Of a stretch of 64,000 bases of DNA, positions 1 to 9,963 are shown piece by piece; positions within the stretch are counted from its first letter, which is position 1, and each line of letters opens with the position of its first letter. The notes beneath the pieces are model-generated. The model made no database searches, had not been told where the DNA came from, and worked only from the letters and a program-made list of their open reading frames with translations. Origin of the DNA: Flavobacterium praedii (GTDB lineage: Bacteria > Bacteroidota > Bacteroidia > Flavobacteriales > Flavobacteriaceae); the NCBI RefSeq assembly GCF_026810365.1, contig NZ_CP113948.1, positions 2,815,001 to 2,879,000 on the forward strand. Direction: 5' to 3'. A program made the position numbers and the translations under genes.

Positions 1-566
1 GATTCGGGCAAAATAAAATAACCGTACAAGAAATTTAGCAAGCACAAAACGGCCGCCGCATAAAACGGAATCCTAGATCCGTAATGTCCCAAAATACCTC
101 CAACAACGGGCCCAATAATAAAACCAAGTCCAAAAGCAACACCAATCATTCCGAAGTTTTTGGCTCTGTTCTCGGGCGTACTCACATCGGCTATATACGC
201 CGAAGCAGTCGAAATACTTGCACCCGTTAATCCTGCAATTATTCTTCCTATAAACAACCACGTAATAGTTGGTGCAAACGCCAACAATAAATAATCCAAT
301 GAAAAGGCAAAAAGTGAAATTAAGATTATGGGTCTTCTCCCAAATTTATCGCTCAAATTACCAATTAAAGGCGCAAACATGAACTGGGTTATCGCATACG
401 CAAAGGTCAACCAACCTCCGTATTTTGCCGCTTCGCTAACATCTCCATGAATTAATTCCTTAATCAATTTTGGAATAACTGGAATGATAATTCCCCAACC
501 AGTTATGTCAATTAGCATAGTGATGAAGATAAAACTGATAGCGGCTTGTTTTTTATTTGATGCCAT
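1..566 (-). CDS. TetA-like MFS transporter, 3' end cut by the window
   Basis: This is the N-terminal 188 residues of a major facilitator superfamily drug/proton antiporter of the inner membrane. The start ATG is at 566-564 and the protein opens with [20 protein letters not shown]. Visible signs are a run of hydrophobic helices and the MFS motif [12 protein letters not shown], in the loop between helices 2 and 3. The segment [22 protein letters not shown] is typical of the TetA(G)/TCR subfamily that exports tetracycline-like compounds. The substrate cannot be read from sequence. The gene runs off the left edge, so about half of it (helices 7-12) is missing here. It is the leftmost gene and its upstream region is the 425-bp gap before the adhesin gene. 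Confidence 0.85.
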   Translation of the reverse strand, partial: MASNKKQAAISFIFITMLIDITGWGIIIPVIPKLIKELIHGDVSEAAKYGGWLTFAYAITQFMFAPLIGNLSDKFGRRPIILISLFAFSLDYLLLAFAPTITWLFIGRIIAGLTGASISTASAYIADVSTPENRAKNFGMIGVAFGLGFIIGPVVGGILGHYGSRIPFYAAAVLCLLNFLYGYFILPE

Positions 567-991
567 AAATAAATTAGTTAGTTAAGACAAATAAACAAAA
601 AATCTGTTTAGAAAGCGATACTTGATTTTTTGTTTTTTTATAAACAAAAAACCTGTACTCAATTTTATAGTAAGTATTATTCTAAAAAGGTTTTTTTTTA
701 AGTTCCGAAACACTCATCATCAACAGAATATCCAACTTACAAAAGTAAAGTAGTCTTAATAAAAAAAGTATAGTTTAAAATTACCTAAACTAAGGGTTTT
801 GCCCTCATTATTTTTAATTAATCATATATAAATAAAGCCTTAAACCAGCACAAAGTGAAACCAGTACACAACATAAATGCACCGAGATTTTAACAGAAAT
901 AAAAAGCTATTGATTATTTATATTCGAAGTAATTTCTTGTGAAATTTTAATATATTTACATCAGAATATTATCTTTAACAAGTATATCCCT
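567..991. other. AT-rich divergent intergenic region
   Basis: This 425-bp gap lies between the divergently transcribed MFS transporter and the SprB-repeat gene, so it should hold both promoters. I see no convincing TTG-N17-23-TAnnTTTG promoter. A weak -10 candidate for the adhesin gene, TATATTTA, lies at 951-958, about 35 bp before its start. No ORF, hairpin terminator or obvious repeat was seen. Confidence 0.5.
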
Positions 992-3900
992 ATGAAGAAA
1001 ATTTTACTTTATTTGTTTCTTTTAACGTCTCTTAGTTTTTATGCTCAAGTTGCCAATATGACTCACTGTGCAGGAGACACTACTTTTAACTTAACTTACC
1101 ACAACTCTTTATTAATTGGCAATTTAAATCCTGCTGAAACTACAGTTAGTTATCATCTAACTACTGCGGATGCCTCTAATGGTGTAAATGCTATTTCAAA
1201 TCCAACGAATTTTATTGTCCCACAAATTCAACCCAACCTCTTAGCTTCGCAGACCATTTATGCAAGAATCAATCATCTGGGAAACATTACTACTAATTAT
1301 TTTAGTCTGATTGTAAATCCTGTTTTTTTAGTAGCTGCTAGGATAGAACCTATAAATTGCTATAGCAATGGTACCATTACACTTGACATATTTGGCGGGC
1401 AGGCTCCTTTTAATTTTTTTTTCAATGGTTCTCTCAGTACTGATAACCTTTTGATTTACGGCCCTGTCAGCACTCTTATCATTCCAAACTTAGTTGCTGG
1501 AACATATAATATTGAAATAATAGACGCAATTGGTTGTATTACTCATGGTTCTTGGACTATAGAACCCTCATCGACAATACCTCTAGACACACCCAAAGCA
1601 ACAGTCATAAACGCAACTTGCAAAGGCAGTAAAAATGGTGCAATAAACATAAACGCTACAGGAGGAAAAGAACCTTTCAACTATTCCATAGACAATGGAG
1701 CGAATTATTTCCCAAGTAATACATTTACAAATTTAGCAGCAGGCAACTATACTGTTTATGTTAAAGATGCTAGTGCTTGCATAAACTCAACAAGCGCTTC
1801 AGTAACCGAGCCTAATTTGCTACAAATGTCGGCAGCCATAACAAAACCTATAGATTGTATAAGCAATGCTACAATTACAGTTACTGCAACTGGAGGAACT
1901 GCTCCATATACCTATTCAAAAGATGGAATCACATTCGTTCAGAGTAACGTATTTGATAATTTAGTTGCAGGAACGTACAGCACTTATGTAAAAGATGCTA
2001 AAGGTTGTATCAATCAAAATTCAACAGTTATCACTCCATTAGTATCTCTAAATGCAACTATTACAAAAACGGATGTACGTTGTAAAGGAAATAATAATGG
2101 TTCTATTACTGTCAATGCTACAGGAGGACAAGCTCCTTATACTTACTCGATTGACAATGGATTTACTTTTGTTTCAAGTACTATTTTTACAGATCTATCA
2201 ACTGGAACTTACAGTATGATAGTAAAAGATGATTTGAATTGTACAACATCTGTGACCACAACAATAAGCGAACCTATTCTTATATCATTAACAACAGCAC
2301 TAACAAAACCTTTGGACTGTATAAGCAATGCAATTGTAACAGTTACTTCAACTGGAGGCACTGCTCCATACACCTATTCAAAAGATGGAATTACATTTGT
2401 GCAAAGTAATGTATTTGATAATTTAGTTGCTGGCACCTATACCACTTCCGTGAAAGATGCAAATGGTTGCATCAATAGTTCTAATGCTATAACTATAAGT
2501 CCATTACTACCGCTAAGTATATCATCAACAGTTCTAAATGTAACTTGCAATGGAAACAGCGATGGTATAATTACCATAAGTGTTGCGGGAGGAAAAGCAC
2601 CATTCTACTATTCCATTGACAATGGAGTAACTTTTGTTTCTAGCAATGTGTTTAAAAATTTAGTCCCAGGAACTTACAACATAACTGTAAAAGATGCTAG
2701 TAACTGTATATCATCTATGATTGCAACAGTAGTAGAACCAATTCCTTTATCTGCTACAACAGCCATAACAAAAACTATAGATTGTCTAAGCAATGCTACT
2801 GTTACTGTTACTGCAACTGGAGGAACTGCTCCATATACCTATTCAAAAGATGGAATCACATTCGCTCAGAGTAATGTTTTCGATAATTTAGTTGCGGGAA
2901 CGCACACCCTTTATGTAAAAGATGTTAATAGTTGTATCAATCAAAATCTCACTGTTATTTCACCTTTAACACCATTAAATGCAACAACTACGAAAAAGGA
3001 TGTACTTTGCAAAGGCGACAATACAGGTTCAATAACAGCTATAGCAACTGGTGGACAGTCTCCGTATACTTATTCCTTAGATGGAATTACTTTTAATACC
3101 ATTAATACCTTAACTAATTTACGTGTTGGCACTTTCAACATTACTGTAAAAGACACTAATGGCTGTACTGCTACAACAACAATTGCTTTAACAGAACCAG
3201 CAGAAAATCTATCAGCTACTGCAATATTAATTAATGATCAAGGAATAATTGTGAATGCAAATGGAGGAACTGCACCTTATAACTATTATTTACAAAACAA
3301 TAACGGAATCGTAGTTGCCGGTCCACAAAAAGATGGAATTTTTACCAGATTACCAATTGGACGTTACTCTGCACAAGTAACGGATGTTAATGGTTGTGGA
3401 TATATACACTGGAGCGTTGAAGTTGTGCAGGCACCAGTCCTTTCTGCCACTGTACAAGTTGATTCTATAAAATGTAATGTTCCCGGAACCATAACCGTTA
3501 ATGCTACTGGAGGCTTTCAACCCTACTACTATTCATATGACAACGGCACAACATATACGAATTCAAATGTATACTCAAGTTTTAAACCAGGTACCTATGC
3601 AATAAAAGTACGTGATTATCAAAACACAACATTTTCAATTGTTGCAATGATTACAAAAGGGAGTGTTCCCGTAATTAATGTAGCAACTACTAATATAAGC
3701 TGTAAAGGTGATGCCAGCGGCTCCATAACTGCTAATGTAACTACTGGACTCGCTCCATATACTTATTCTCTAGACAACGGTCCTTTTATAAATGGCAATA
3801 GCAATATAACTTTTACTAATTTGTATGCTGGTACACATAATATCACTGTGAAGGACGCCAATGGTTGCCTCGCAACGAATCAAGTTAGTATCTCAGAACC

Positions 3901-4627
3901 TATTTCTAAATTAATGACTGTGACGACAGTAATAAATCAAACTATTACCGTCAACGCAACAGGCGGAGCCGGTAATTACAGCTATGCAATATCTCCTAAT
4001 TTAGATAAATTTTCAACGAACAATATTTTCTCAGGATTAACTCCAGGCTCATACGTTGTACTTACTTCAGATGTGAATGGTTGTTATATCACGATGAATG
4101 CCGTAGTTGATCCTCCAGCTCCTTTAATAAATGGCCAAATCAAATTTACTTTAGAGTTTAAGCCTGGACAAACTTTGGCAGATCTTATCATTGATGGTCA
4201 AAATATTAAATGGTACATCAATCAGAATCCTTTGGCTGGAAAAACAAGTAAAACAAGTGAAGTTCCTTTACCATTATCAACTGTGATTGTAGATGGAACT
4301 ACCTACTATGCTTCACAAACCATAAACGGTATTGAAAGCACAGAAAGATTGGCGGTAACAGTAAAATCAGCGACTTTAGGAACGAATGATCTTGCGATTA
4401 AAGATTTTACATATTATCCAAATCCGATAAAAAATGTTTTAACAGTTTCGAATACTTCTATTATTGATGAAGTTAGTCTAATCTCCATAAAAGGAGAAAT
4501 CCTTTTGGTTAAAAAAATAAATAATTTACATTCCGAAATTGATTTATCCAATTTATCTAAGGGTATTTATTTTCTAAAAGTAAAAGCAGAAGGAACAGAA
4601 AAAATAGTCAAGCTAATAAAAGAATAA
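992..4627 (+). CDS. Secreted SprB-repeat adhesin-like protein with T9SS sorting domain
   Basis: This 1211-residue cell-surface or secreted protein has a signal peptide (residues 1-18, ending FYAQ). About twelve tandem beta-rich repeats of roughly 75-80 residues follow, each built on a core like ATGGxAPYTYSxDxG and ending in GTYxxxVKDAxGC. These match the SprB repeat family of gliding adhesins. The last 75 or so residues (FTYYPNPIKNVLTV ... LSKGIYFLKVKAEGTEKIVKLIKE, read discontinuously) are a type A T9SS C-terminal sorting domain, so export by the Por/Gld machinery and surface attachment are expected. It is much shorter than SprB of F. johnsoniae (about 6500 residues). A bidirectional terminator follows. 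A role in adhesion or gliding is inferred, not shown. Confidence 0.9.
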   Translation: MKKILLYLFLLTSLSFYAQVANMTHCAGDTTFNLTYHNSLLIGNLNPAETTVSYHLTTADASNGVNAISNPTNFIVPQIQPNLLASQTIYARINHLGNITTNYFSLIVNPVFLVAARIEPINCYSNGTITLDIFGGQAPFNFFFNGSLSTDNLLIYGPVSTLIIPNLVAGTYNIEIIDAIGCITHGSWTIEPSSTIPLDTPKATVINATCKGSKNGAININATGGKEPFNYSIDNGANYFPSNTFTNLAAGNYTVYVKDASACINSTSASVTEPNLLQMSAAITKPIDCISNATITVTATGGTAPYTYSKDGITFVQSNVFDNLVAGTYSTYVKDAKGCINQNSTVITPLVSLNATITKTDVRCKGNNNGSITVNATGGQAPYTYSIDNGFTFVSSTIFTDLSTGTYSMIVKDDLNCTTSVTTTISEPILISLTTALTKPLDCISNAIVTVTSTGGTAPYTYSKDGITFVQSNVFDNLVAGTYTTSVKDANGCINSSNAITISPLLPLSISSTVLNVTCNGNSDGIITISVAGGKAPFYYSIDNGVTFVSSNVFKNLVPGTYNITVKDASNCISSMIATVVEPIPLSATTAITKTIDCLSNATVTVTATGGTAPYTYSKDGITFAQSNVFDNLVAGTHTLYVKDVNSCINQNLTVISPLTPLNATTTKKDVLCKGDNTGSITAIATGGQSPYTYSLDGITFNTINTLTNLRVGTFNITVKDTNGCTATTTIALTEPAENLSATAILINDQGIIVNANGGTAPYNYYLQNNNGIVVAGPQKDGIFTRLPIGRYSAQVTDVNGCGYIHWSVEVVQAPVLSATVQVDSIKCNVPGTITVNATGGFQPYYYSYDNGTTYTNSNVYSSFKPGTYAIKVRDYQNTTFSIVAMITKGSVPVINVATTNISCKGDASGSITANVTTGLAPYTYSLDNGPFINGNSNITFTNLYAGTHNITVKDANGCLATNQVSISEPISKLMTVTTVINQTITVNATGGAGNYSYAISPNLDKFSTNNIFSGLTPGSYVVLTSDVNGCYITMNAVVDPPAPLINGQIKFTLEFKPGQTLADLIIDGQNIKWYINQNPLAGKTSKTSEVPLPLSTVIVDGTTYYASQTINGIESTERLAVTVKSATLGTNDLAIKDFTYYPNPIKNVLTVSNTSIIDEVSLISIKGEILLVKKINNLHSEIDLSNLSKGIYFLKVKAEGTEKIVKLIKE
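1863..2899 (+). repeat. Long-period internal repeat in the adhesin gene
   Basis: Three nearly identical DNA blocks of about 110 bp begin at 1863, 2325 and 2790. They encode the stretch from ISNATITVTATGG to SNVFDNLVAGT. The period is 462-465 bp (154-155 codons). Two repeat types (one with a KPxDCxSN start, one with a CKGxxxGSI start) alternate as a two-repeat unit, which points to duplication of repeat pairs. Confidence 0.8.
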
Positions 4628-4643
4628 ACCATTATATTTCAAC

Positions 4644-4679
4644 AAAAAACCCGACTCGTATCACAAGTCGGGTTTTTTT
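4644..4679. terminator. Bidirectional rho-independent terminator
   Basis: An 8-bp stem (ACCCGACT / AGTCGGGT) with a 9-nt loop is flanked by A-tract and T-tract on opposite sides. It therefore can end both the adhesin gene (plus strand) and odhB (minus strand). Confidence 0.85.
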
Positions 4680-4749
4680 ATTTTAATCCTGAAAACTTCT
4701 TATAAGTATCGGGACTGAAATCTAAATTCTAAATTTTGCCATCTAAGTT

Positions 4750-5985
4750 CTACAACTCAAATGCTTTTTTAGGATTGTTGTCACAAAGCAATTCTAATGG
4801 GTTTTCTAGGGCTTCTTTAACCGCTACCAAGAAACCAACAGACTCACGACCATCAATAATTCTGTGGTCATAAGAAAGTGCCACATACATCATTGGGTGA
4901 ATTTCCACTTTACCGTTTACTGCAATAGGGCGTTCGATAATGTTGTGCATTCCAAGGATTCCAGATTGAGGTGGGTTTATAATTGGTGTAGACAACATAC
5001 TTCCAAAAACACCACCGTTTGTAATGGTGAATGTTCCTCCTGTCATGTCATCAACTGTAATTTGTCCATCACGTGCTTTAATAGCCAAACGTTTGATATC
5101 CGCTTCAATTCCACGGAAAGTCAAGTTTTCGGCATTACGTACTACAGGTACCATTAATCCTTTTGGTCCAGAAACCGCAATGGAAATATCGCAAAAATCG
5201 AAAGCAATTTTATAATCACCGTCCATCATAGAGTTTACATCTGGATATAATTGTAATGCTCTTGTAACCGCTTTAGTGAAAAATGACATATAGCCTAAAC
5301 CAATTCCTCCATGTTTTGCTTTGAATGCATCTTTGTATTCATTACGCAACGTGTTGATTGGCGTCATGTTTACTTCATTGAAAGTAGTCAGCATCGCTGT
5401 TTCATTTTTCGCAGCCACTAATCTTTCGGCAACTTTACGACGCAACATAGACAACTTCGTTCTTTCTGTACCACGAGAACCTCCAGTAGGTGTTCCCATA
5501 GATGGCACAGCATTTACAGCATCGTCCTTTGTAATTCTACCAGCTTTTCCAGTCCCAACAATAGTTTCTGGAGCTATGTTTTTTTCGTCTAATATTTTTC
5601 TTGCTGCAGGAGAAGGATGTCCTAGCCCCCCAGCCCCCGAAGGGGGAGCTTGAGCTACAACTGGTATTGCTTTAATTTCTTCTTTTTTTACTTCAACTAC
5701 TTTCTCAACAGTTTCTACAGTAGTTCCCCCTTTGGGGGCGGAGGGGGCTCCATCAGTATCAATAAGACAAACTACTGCTCCAACAGCAACCGTATCTCCT
5801 TCTTCTGCTTTTAGCGTGATAATTCCGCTAACTTCTGCTGGCAATTCAAGAGTTGCTTTATCTGAATCAACCTCTGCAATTGCTTGGTCTTTTTCTACAT
5901 AATCTCCATCCTTTACTAACCAAGTTGCAATTTCTACTTCTTTGATTGATTCCCCTGGTGATGGGACTTTCATTTCTAAAATCAT
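4750..5985 (-). CDS. odhB: Dihydrolipoyllysine-residue succinyltransferase, E2 of 2-oxoglutarate dehydrogenase
   Basis: This 411-residue E2 core protein transfers the succinyl group from lipoyl-lysine to CoA in the cytoplasmic TCA-cycle complex. Residues 1-77 form a lipoyl domain with the modified lysine K43 in DSDKATL. Next come a linker (about 78-122), a peripheral subunit-binding domain (PSPAARK to TKDDAV, about 124-158), and the catalytic domain ending in the HxxxDG motif (H374, D378). The gene lies 80 bp downstream of odhA and is probably co-transcribed with it. The linker is odd: its DNA contains both ends of a GC-rich REP-like element, which encode Pro/Gly/Ala-rich stretches (see 5624-5749). 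The name sucB is a synonym. Confidence 0.95.
   Translation of the reverse strand: MILEMKVPSPGESIKEVEIATWLVKDGDYVEKDQAIAEVDSDKATLELPAEVSGIITLKAEEGDTVAVGAVVCLIDTDGAPSAPKGGTTVETVEKVVEVKKEEIKAIPVVAQAPPSGAGGLGHPSPAARKILDEKNIAPETIVGTGKAGRITKDDAVNAVPSMGTPTGGSRGTERTKLSMLRRKVAERLVAAKNETAMLTTFNEVNMTPINTLRNEYKDAFKAKHGGIGLGYMSFFTKAVTRALQLYPDVNSMMDGDYKIAFDFCDISIAVSGPKGLMVPVVRNAENLTFRGIEADIKRLAIKARDGQITVDDMTGGTFTITNGGVFGSMLSTPIINPPQSGILGMHNIIERPIAVNGKVEIHPMMYVALSYDHRIIDGRESVGFLVAVKEALENPLELLCDNNPKKAFEL
5624..5749. repeat. 126-bp REP-like bipartite element inside odhB
   Basis: The left end is AGCCCCCCAGCCCCCGAAGG followed by GGGAGC. The right end, TTCCCCCTTTGGGGGCGGAG plus GGGGCT, is its imperfect reverse complement. 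Each end can fold as a small G/C hairpin. The same ends at the same 126-bp spacing occur at 27450-27575, but the interiors do not match. Here the element is read in frame as about residues 79-121 of OdhB. Classification as REPIN-like is an inference. Confidence 0.7.
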
Positions 5986-6065
5986 ACAATTTTTGTTTAA
6001 AGTTTAAATCGTTTAAAGTTGCAAGTTTTGTTAAACCTGAAACTTTAAACCTGAAACAATTCTTT

Positions 6066-8855
6066 TTATCTAAATAAATTTTTATCAAATACCATTCTGA
6101 TTGCATCTGCCTGACGACGTTTTGCTCTGGTATAACTTCCTGCAGCTGGTGCAGCATAAGCTTTTAGCGATGCTAATCTCCATTTTACCAAATCAAAATT
6201 CATCAACATATAACTATAAGCTCCCATGTTTTTCGGTTCTTCTTGTGCCCAAACATAATCATCTGCATTTGGATATTGCGCGATAATGGCTTTCAATTGC
6301 TCCACAGGTAATGGAAACAACTGTTCGATACGAACAACAGCCACATCAGTACGTCCGTTTTTCTCTCGTTCAGCAGTAATATCATAATAGAATTTACCCG
6401 TACAGAAAACTAGACTTTTCACATCCGCTTTATTTACGGTCACATCATCAAACGTTTCTTGGAAACTTCCGTTGGCAAAATCTTCTACTGGAGAAACTAC
6501 TCTTGGATCACGCAATAAACTCTTTGGTGTAAATACAATAAGAGGTTTACGGAAATTGGTTTTCATTTGTCTTCTCAACAAATGGTAGAAATTTGCAGGT
6601 GTTGTACAATCAGCAACATACATATTTTGTCTGGCACAAAGTTGCAAATAACGTTCCATTCTTGCTGAAGAGTGCTCTGCTCCTTGCCCTTCATAACCGT
6701 GTGGCAATAACAATACGATTCCGTTTTGATTGTTCCATTTGTCTTCACCGCAAGAAATGTATTGATCTAACATAATCTGTGCTCCATTACTGAAATCTCC
6801 AAATTGTGCTTCCCAAATAGTCAACGTTTTTGGGCTTGCCAAAGCATATCCATAATCAAATCCTAAAACACCATATTCTGACAATAGGGAATTGAAGATG
6901 TGAAACTTACCTGTTGCCCCTTCTAGATTGCTCAATAAAGTAACTTCTTCTTCAGAATCCTCTACTTTGACAACGGCGTGACGGTGTGAAAAAGTACCAC
7001 GCTCTACGTCTTGTCCCGAGATACGAACATCGTACCCTTCTTTCAACAAAGATCCATAAGCCAAATGTTCGGCCATAGCCCAATCTAACTTATTGGTTTC
7101 GAAAAACATTGTTTTTCTGTCGTTGATTAATTTTTGGATTTTATTGATAAACTTTTTATCGGTTGGCAAGTTGCAAATTACATCTGCTATTTTAGTCAAC
7201 TCTTCTTTTGGATAAGAAGTGTCTACTTTTTCAAGCATTTTTTTATCGGTAACTTGCTTAAATCCGCTCCATTCATTTTTCATAAATGGAGTTATAATTG
7301 TCAAATCTTTTTTACGAGATGCCTCAAGATTTTCTTCTAGATCTGTTTTATATTCTTTTTCTAATGCATTAACATAAGAAGCATCTATAACACGTTCTGC
7401 CAATAATTTTTCGGCATAAATATCACGCGGATTTTGATGTTTTGAAATTATTTTATACAAAACTGGTTGTGTAAAACGAGGTTCATCGCCTTCGTTATGA
7501 CCGTATTTTCTATATCCTAATAAATCAATAAATACGTCACGACCAAATTCCATTCTAAAATCCAATGCAAATGCCATGGCATGTACAACAGCTTCAGCAT
7601 TATCTGAATTTACATGTAATACAGGGGACAAAGTTACTTTGGCCACATCCGTACAATAAGTTGAAGAACGGGCATCCAGATAATTAGTCGTAAAACCAAC
7701 TTGATTATTAATCACAATATGAATAGTTCCTCCTGTTTTGTACCCATCTAATTGAGCCATTTGAATGATTTCATACAATATACCTTGCCCAGCAATTGCA
7801 GCATCTCCGTGAACAGCAATAGGTAATACTTTAGAAAAATCATCTGGATAATAACGGTCTTGTTTGGCTCTGGTAATTCCTTCAATAACGGCACCTACTG
7901 TTTCAAGATGAGAAGGATTTGGCGCTAAATTAATATTGATTTTTTTACCCGATCTTGTTACTTTATCTGCAGTAAGACCTAAATGGTATTTTACGTCTCC
8001 ATCAAAATATTCCTGATCGTAATCTTTACCATCGAATTCTCCAAAAATATCTTGGGTTGATTTACCAAAAATATTCGCCAATACATTCAAACGACCACGG
8101 TGTGCCATTCCCATTACAAATTGCTCTACTCCTTTATCGGCTGCTTTCTCGATTAAAGCGTCAAGAGCTGGAATTATAGATTCTCCACCTTCTAGTGAAA
8201 AACGTTTTTGCCCTACATATTTAGTATGCAAAAAGTTCTCGAAAGAAACAGCTTGATTTAATTTATATAGAATGGCTTTTTTTTCTTCAGATGTAAAGTT
8301 AGGCTGATTGTCATTTATTCTTAATTTCTTTTGAATCCATTCTACCATTTCTGGTTTACGAATGTAGATATATTCAATTCCAATATGCTGACAATAGATG
8401 GTATCTAAATGCCCTATAATTTCTTTAAGCGTACAAGGTTGCACACCTATTACTTTGGCTGCATCAAAAACGGTATTCAAATCCGAAGCTGAAAGCCCAA
8501 AATTTTCTAAGTCAAGTGAAGGCAAATATACCCTTCTATCCCTTACAGGATTGGTCTTTGTAAACAAATGACCACGACTGCGATAGCCTTCGATTAATTT
8601 AATAACCTTAAATTCTTTTTGAAGTTTATCTGAAATTGGTGTGCATTCGATTGCACTTGAAACTGTGCTAGTTGGTGCCACAGTTGGTGTATAAGCAACT
8701 TGATTTTCCTCATTATAGGTAGTCATACCAAAGTCAAATCCTTGAAAAAAACTTCTCCAACTTGGTTCTACGCTATCTGGATTTTCTAGATATTGATCGT
8801 ATAATTGAGCAAAAAATTCGGAATGTGCTGCGTTTAAAAATGAAAACCTATCCAT
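6066..8855 (-). CDS. odhA: 2-oxoglutarate dehydrogenase E1 component
   Basis: This thiamine-diphosphate-dependent E1 (929 residues) decarboxylates 2-oxoglutarate and passes the succinyl group to OdhB. It opens with the small E2-binding-like segment MDRFSFLNAAHSEFFAQLYD that is usual for the family, so I chose the ATG at 8855 over the in-frame ATG 13 codons upstream. Family features seen are MGMAHRGRLNVLANI, GDAAIAGQG with the ThDP/Mg region, GYRKYGHNEGDEPRFTQP, and SSARMERYLQLCA in the C-terminal half. Length fits the E. coli SucA type. A TATTTTTG -10 candidate lies on the minus strand at 8899-8892. The spacer to odhB holds AT-rich direct repeats but no terminator, which supports an odhAB operon. 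The name sucA is a synonym. Confidence 0.95.
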   Translation of the reverse strand: MDRFSFLNAAHSEFFAQLYDQYLENPDSVEPSWRSFFQGFDFGMTTYNEENQVAYTPTVAPTSTVSSAIECTPISDKLQKEFKVIKLIEGYRSRGHLFTKTNPVRDRRVYLPSLDLENFGLSASDLNTVFDAAKVIGVQPCTLKEIIGHLDTIYCQHIGIEYIYIRKPEMVEWIQKKLRINDNQPNFTSEEKKAILYKLNQAVSFENFLHTKYVGQKRFSLEGGESIIPALDALIEKAADKGVEQFVMGMAHRGRLNVLANIFGKSTQDIFGEFDGKDYDQEYFDGDVKYHLGLTADKVTRSGKKININLAPNPSHLETVGAVIEGITRAKQDRYYPDDFSKVLPIAVHGDAAIAGQGILYEIIQMAQLDGYKTGGTIHIVINNQVGFTTNYLDARSSTYCTDVAKVTLSPVLHVNSDNAEAVVHAMAFALDFRMEFGRDVFIDLLGYRKYGHNEGDEPRFTQPVLYKIISKHQNPRDIYAEKLLAERVIDASYVNALEKEYKTDLEENLEASRKKDLTIITPFMKNEWSGFKQVTDKKMLEKVDTSYPKEELTKIADVICNLPTDKKFINKIQKLINDRKTMFFETNKLDWAMAEHLAYGSLLKEGYDVRISGQDVERGTFSHRHAVVKVEDSEEEVTLLSNLEGATGKFHIFNSLLSEYGVLGFDYGYALASPKTLTIWEAQFGDFSNGAQIMLDQYISCGEDKWNNQNGIVLLLPHGYEGQGAEHSSARMERYLQLCARQNMYVADCTTPANFYHLLRRQMKTNFRKPLIVFTPKSLLRDPRVVSPVEDFANGSFQETFDDVTVNKADVKSLVFCTGKFYYDITAEREKNGRTDVAVVRIEQLFPLPVEQLKAIIAQYPNADDYVWAQEEPKNMGAYSYMLMNFDLVKWRLASLKAYAAPAAGSYTRAKRRQADAIRMVFDKNLFR

Positions 8856-8925
8856 AATGTTATTGAATATACTTTTTGTTAAATAGTTTGGCAAAAATAC
8901 AATAAAGCAATTTATTTAAATCGAT

Positions 8926-8949
8926 TTTTTACGTACTTTTACGTAAAAA
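8926..8949. promoter_or_regulatory. Perfect 10-bp inverted repeat between divergent genes
   Basis: The arms TTTTTACGTA and TACGTAAAAA are separated by 4 bp. The site sits between the odhA -10 candidate and the start of the divergent gene at 8973. It could be an operator for one or both genes; no regulator is known to me for it. Confidence 0.4.
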
Positions 8950-8972
8950 TATGTTAAATAAAAGCCACTAAC

Positions 8973-9524
8973 ATGAAAAAAAACGCCTCTCCTTATTATT
9001 TAAAGTCAATTTTTATATTCATAGTCTTATGCTTTTGCGAAAACGTAATAGCTCAATACCAACAAATACCCCAGTCTAGAAGTCCGTTTTGGCAAAATGT
9101 TCAATTTGGTGGTGGTTTAGGGTTGAGTATTGGAAGCGGTTACACTGAAATTTCGGTTGCTCCGAGTGCTATTTATAATATAAATCCCTATTTGGCTACT
9201 GGTTTAGGCCTACAAGCAAGCTATGTATCTTCCAAAAACAATTATAATTCAGGAATATATGGTGCAAGCATACTCACCTTTATAAATCCAATACCCGAAA
9301 TTCAGTTCTCCATAAATTTAAATGAATCCTATGTTACTAATCATTACGAAGCTTTTTATGGACAAAATGGCTATACAGACCAATTTTGGAATACTGCTTT
9401 GTTTCTTGGAGCGGGTTATCGTACAGGAAATGTAACCATTGGACTCGCTTACAATGTATTGTATAAAGAAAATGACAATGTTTATAGTGATCCTTTGATG
9501 CCTTTTGTGAGGGCTTATTTTTGA
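8973..9524 (+). CDS. Outer-membrane beta-barrel-like protein, function unknown
   Basis: This 183-residue protein has an N-terminal signal peptide (cut probably after VIAQ, about residue 27). The mature part is made of alternating aromatic/glycine-rich strands (FGGGLGLSIGSGYTEISVAPSAIYNI, given here only as a feature of the region near residue 45) and ends in the aromatic residues RAYF. This is the look of a small eight-stranded barrel. No catalytic motif is seen. It is transcribed away from odhA and converges on the unknown gene at 9610, with an AT-rich inverted repeat between. The beta-barrel call rests on composition and periodicity only. Confidence 0.6.
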   Translation: MKKNASPYYLKSIFIFIVLCFCENVIAQYQQIPQSRSPFWQNVQFGGGLGLSIGSGYTEISVAPSAIYNINPYLATGLGLQASYVSSKNNYNSGIYGASILTFINPIPEIQFSINLNESYVTNHYEAFYGQNGYTDQFWNTALFLGAGYRTGNVTIGLAYNVLYKENDNVYSDPLMPFVRAYF

Positions 9525-9540
9525 TTAAAAAGTTGCTCAG

Positions 9541-9599
9541 TTTTTAAGAATCTAAGCTTCTAAAATAAAAGTATTCTAAAAATATCAGATTCTTAAAAA
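9541..9599. terminator. AT-rich inverted repeat between convergent genes
   Basis: Perfect 13-bp arms (TTTTTAAGAATCT and AGATTCTTAAAAA) flank a 33-bp loop. The position, between two convergent genes, suits a bidirectional terminator, but the stem is GC-poor and the loop long. Confidence 0.35.
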
Positions 9600-9609
9600 C
9601 TTAGAAACT

Positions 9610-9963
9610 TTACTTATATTTATTCCGAAACCACACCTTTTGCCATTCTCTTTTTAAAATTAAAAAAGCAACTTGTTCGGCTAGAATTACTAAATCGGAA
9701 CCGTCCAGTTTTTTAATTTCCTCTTCGGAAACATCAATTATGTATAACAAATTGAGATATTCGGCAAACTTATACTGAATCAGTCTATATATTTTTTCGT
9801 GCAATTGGGATTTCAGCTCATCTGGAGAAAGACTCAATGGAAAATCAACAGCTTCATTAGCCAAATTAAAATCCTTATTCAATTGAACAATCAAATTGAT
9901 ATAAAGTGTTTCACTTTCTGCTTCCTGAAGTAACAAATCGGTATTTAAAGGTGCTATAAACAT
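9610..9963 (-). CDS. Conserved-looking small protein, function unknown
   Basis: I do not recognise this protein of 117 residues. I chose the start MFIAPLNTDLLLQEAESETL at 9963 because the 11 codons upstream (from 9996) look like leader. The protein is soluble, acidic in the middle and mainly helical in composition, without signal peptide, cysteines or a clear motif; its C-terminus is basic and aromatic (REWQKVWFRNKYK). It lies 160 bp downstream of the prenyl synthase gene on the same strand, so co-transcription is possible, and converges with the beta-barrel gene. Confidence 0.6.
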   Translation of the reverse strand: MFIAPLNTDLLLQEAESETLYINLIVQLNKDFNLANEAVDFPLSLSPDELKSQLHEKIYRLIQYKFAEYLNLLYIIDVSEEEIKKLDGSDLVILAEQVAFLILKREWQKVWFRNKYK

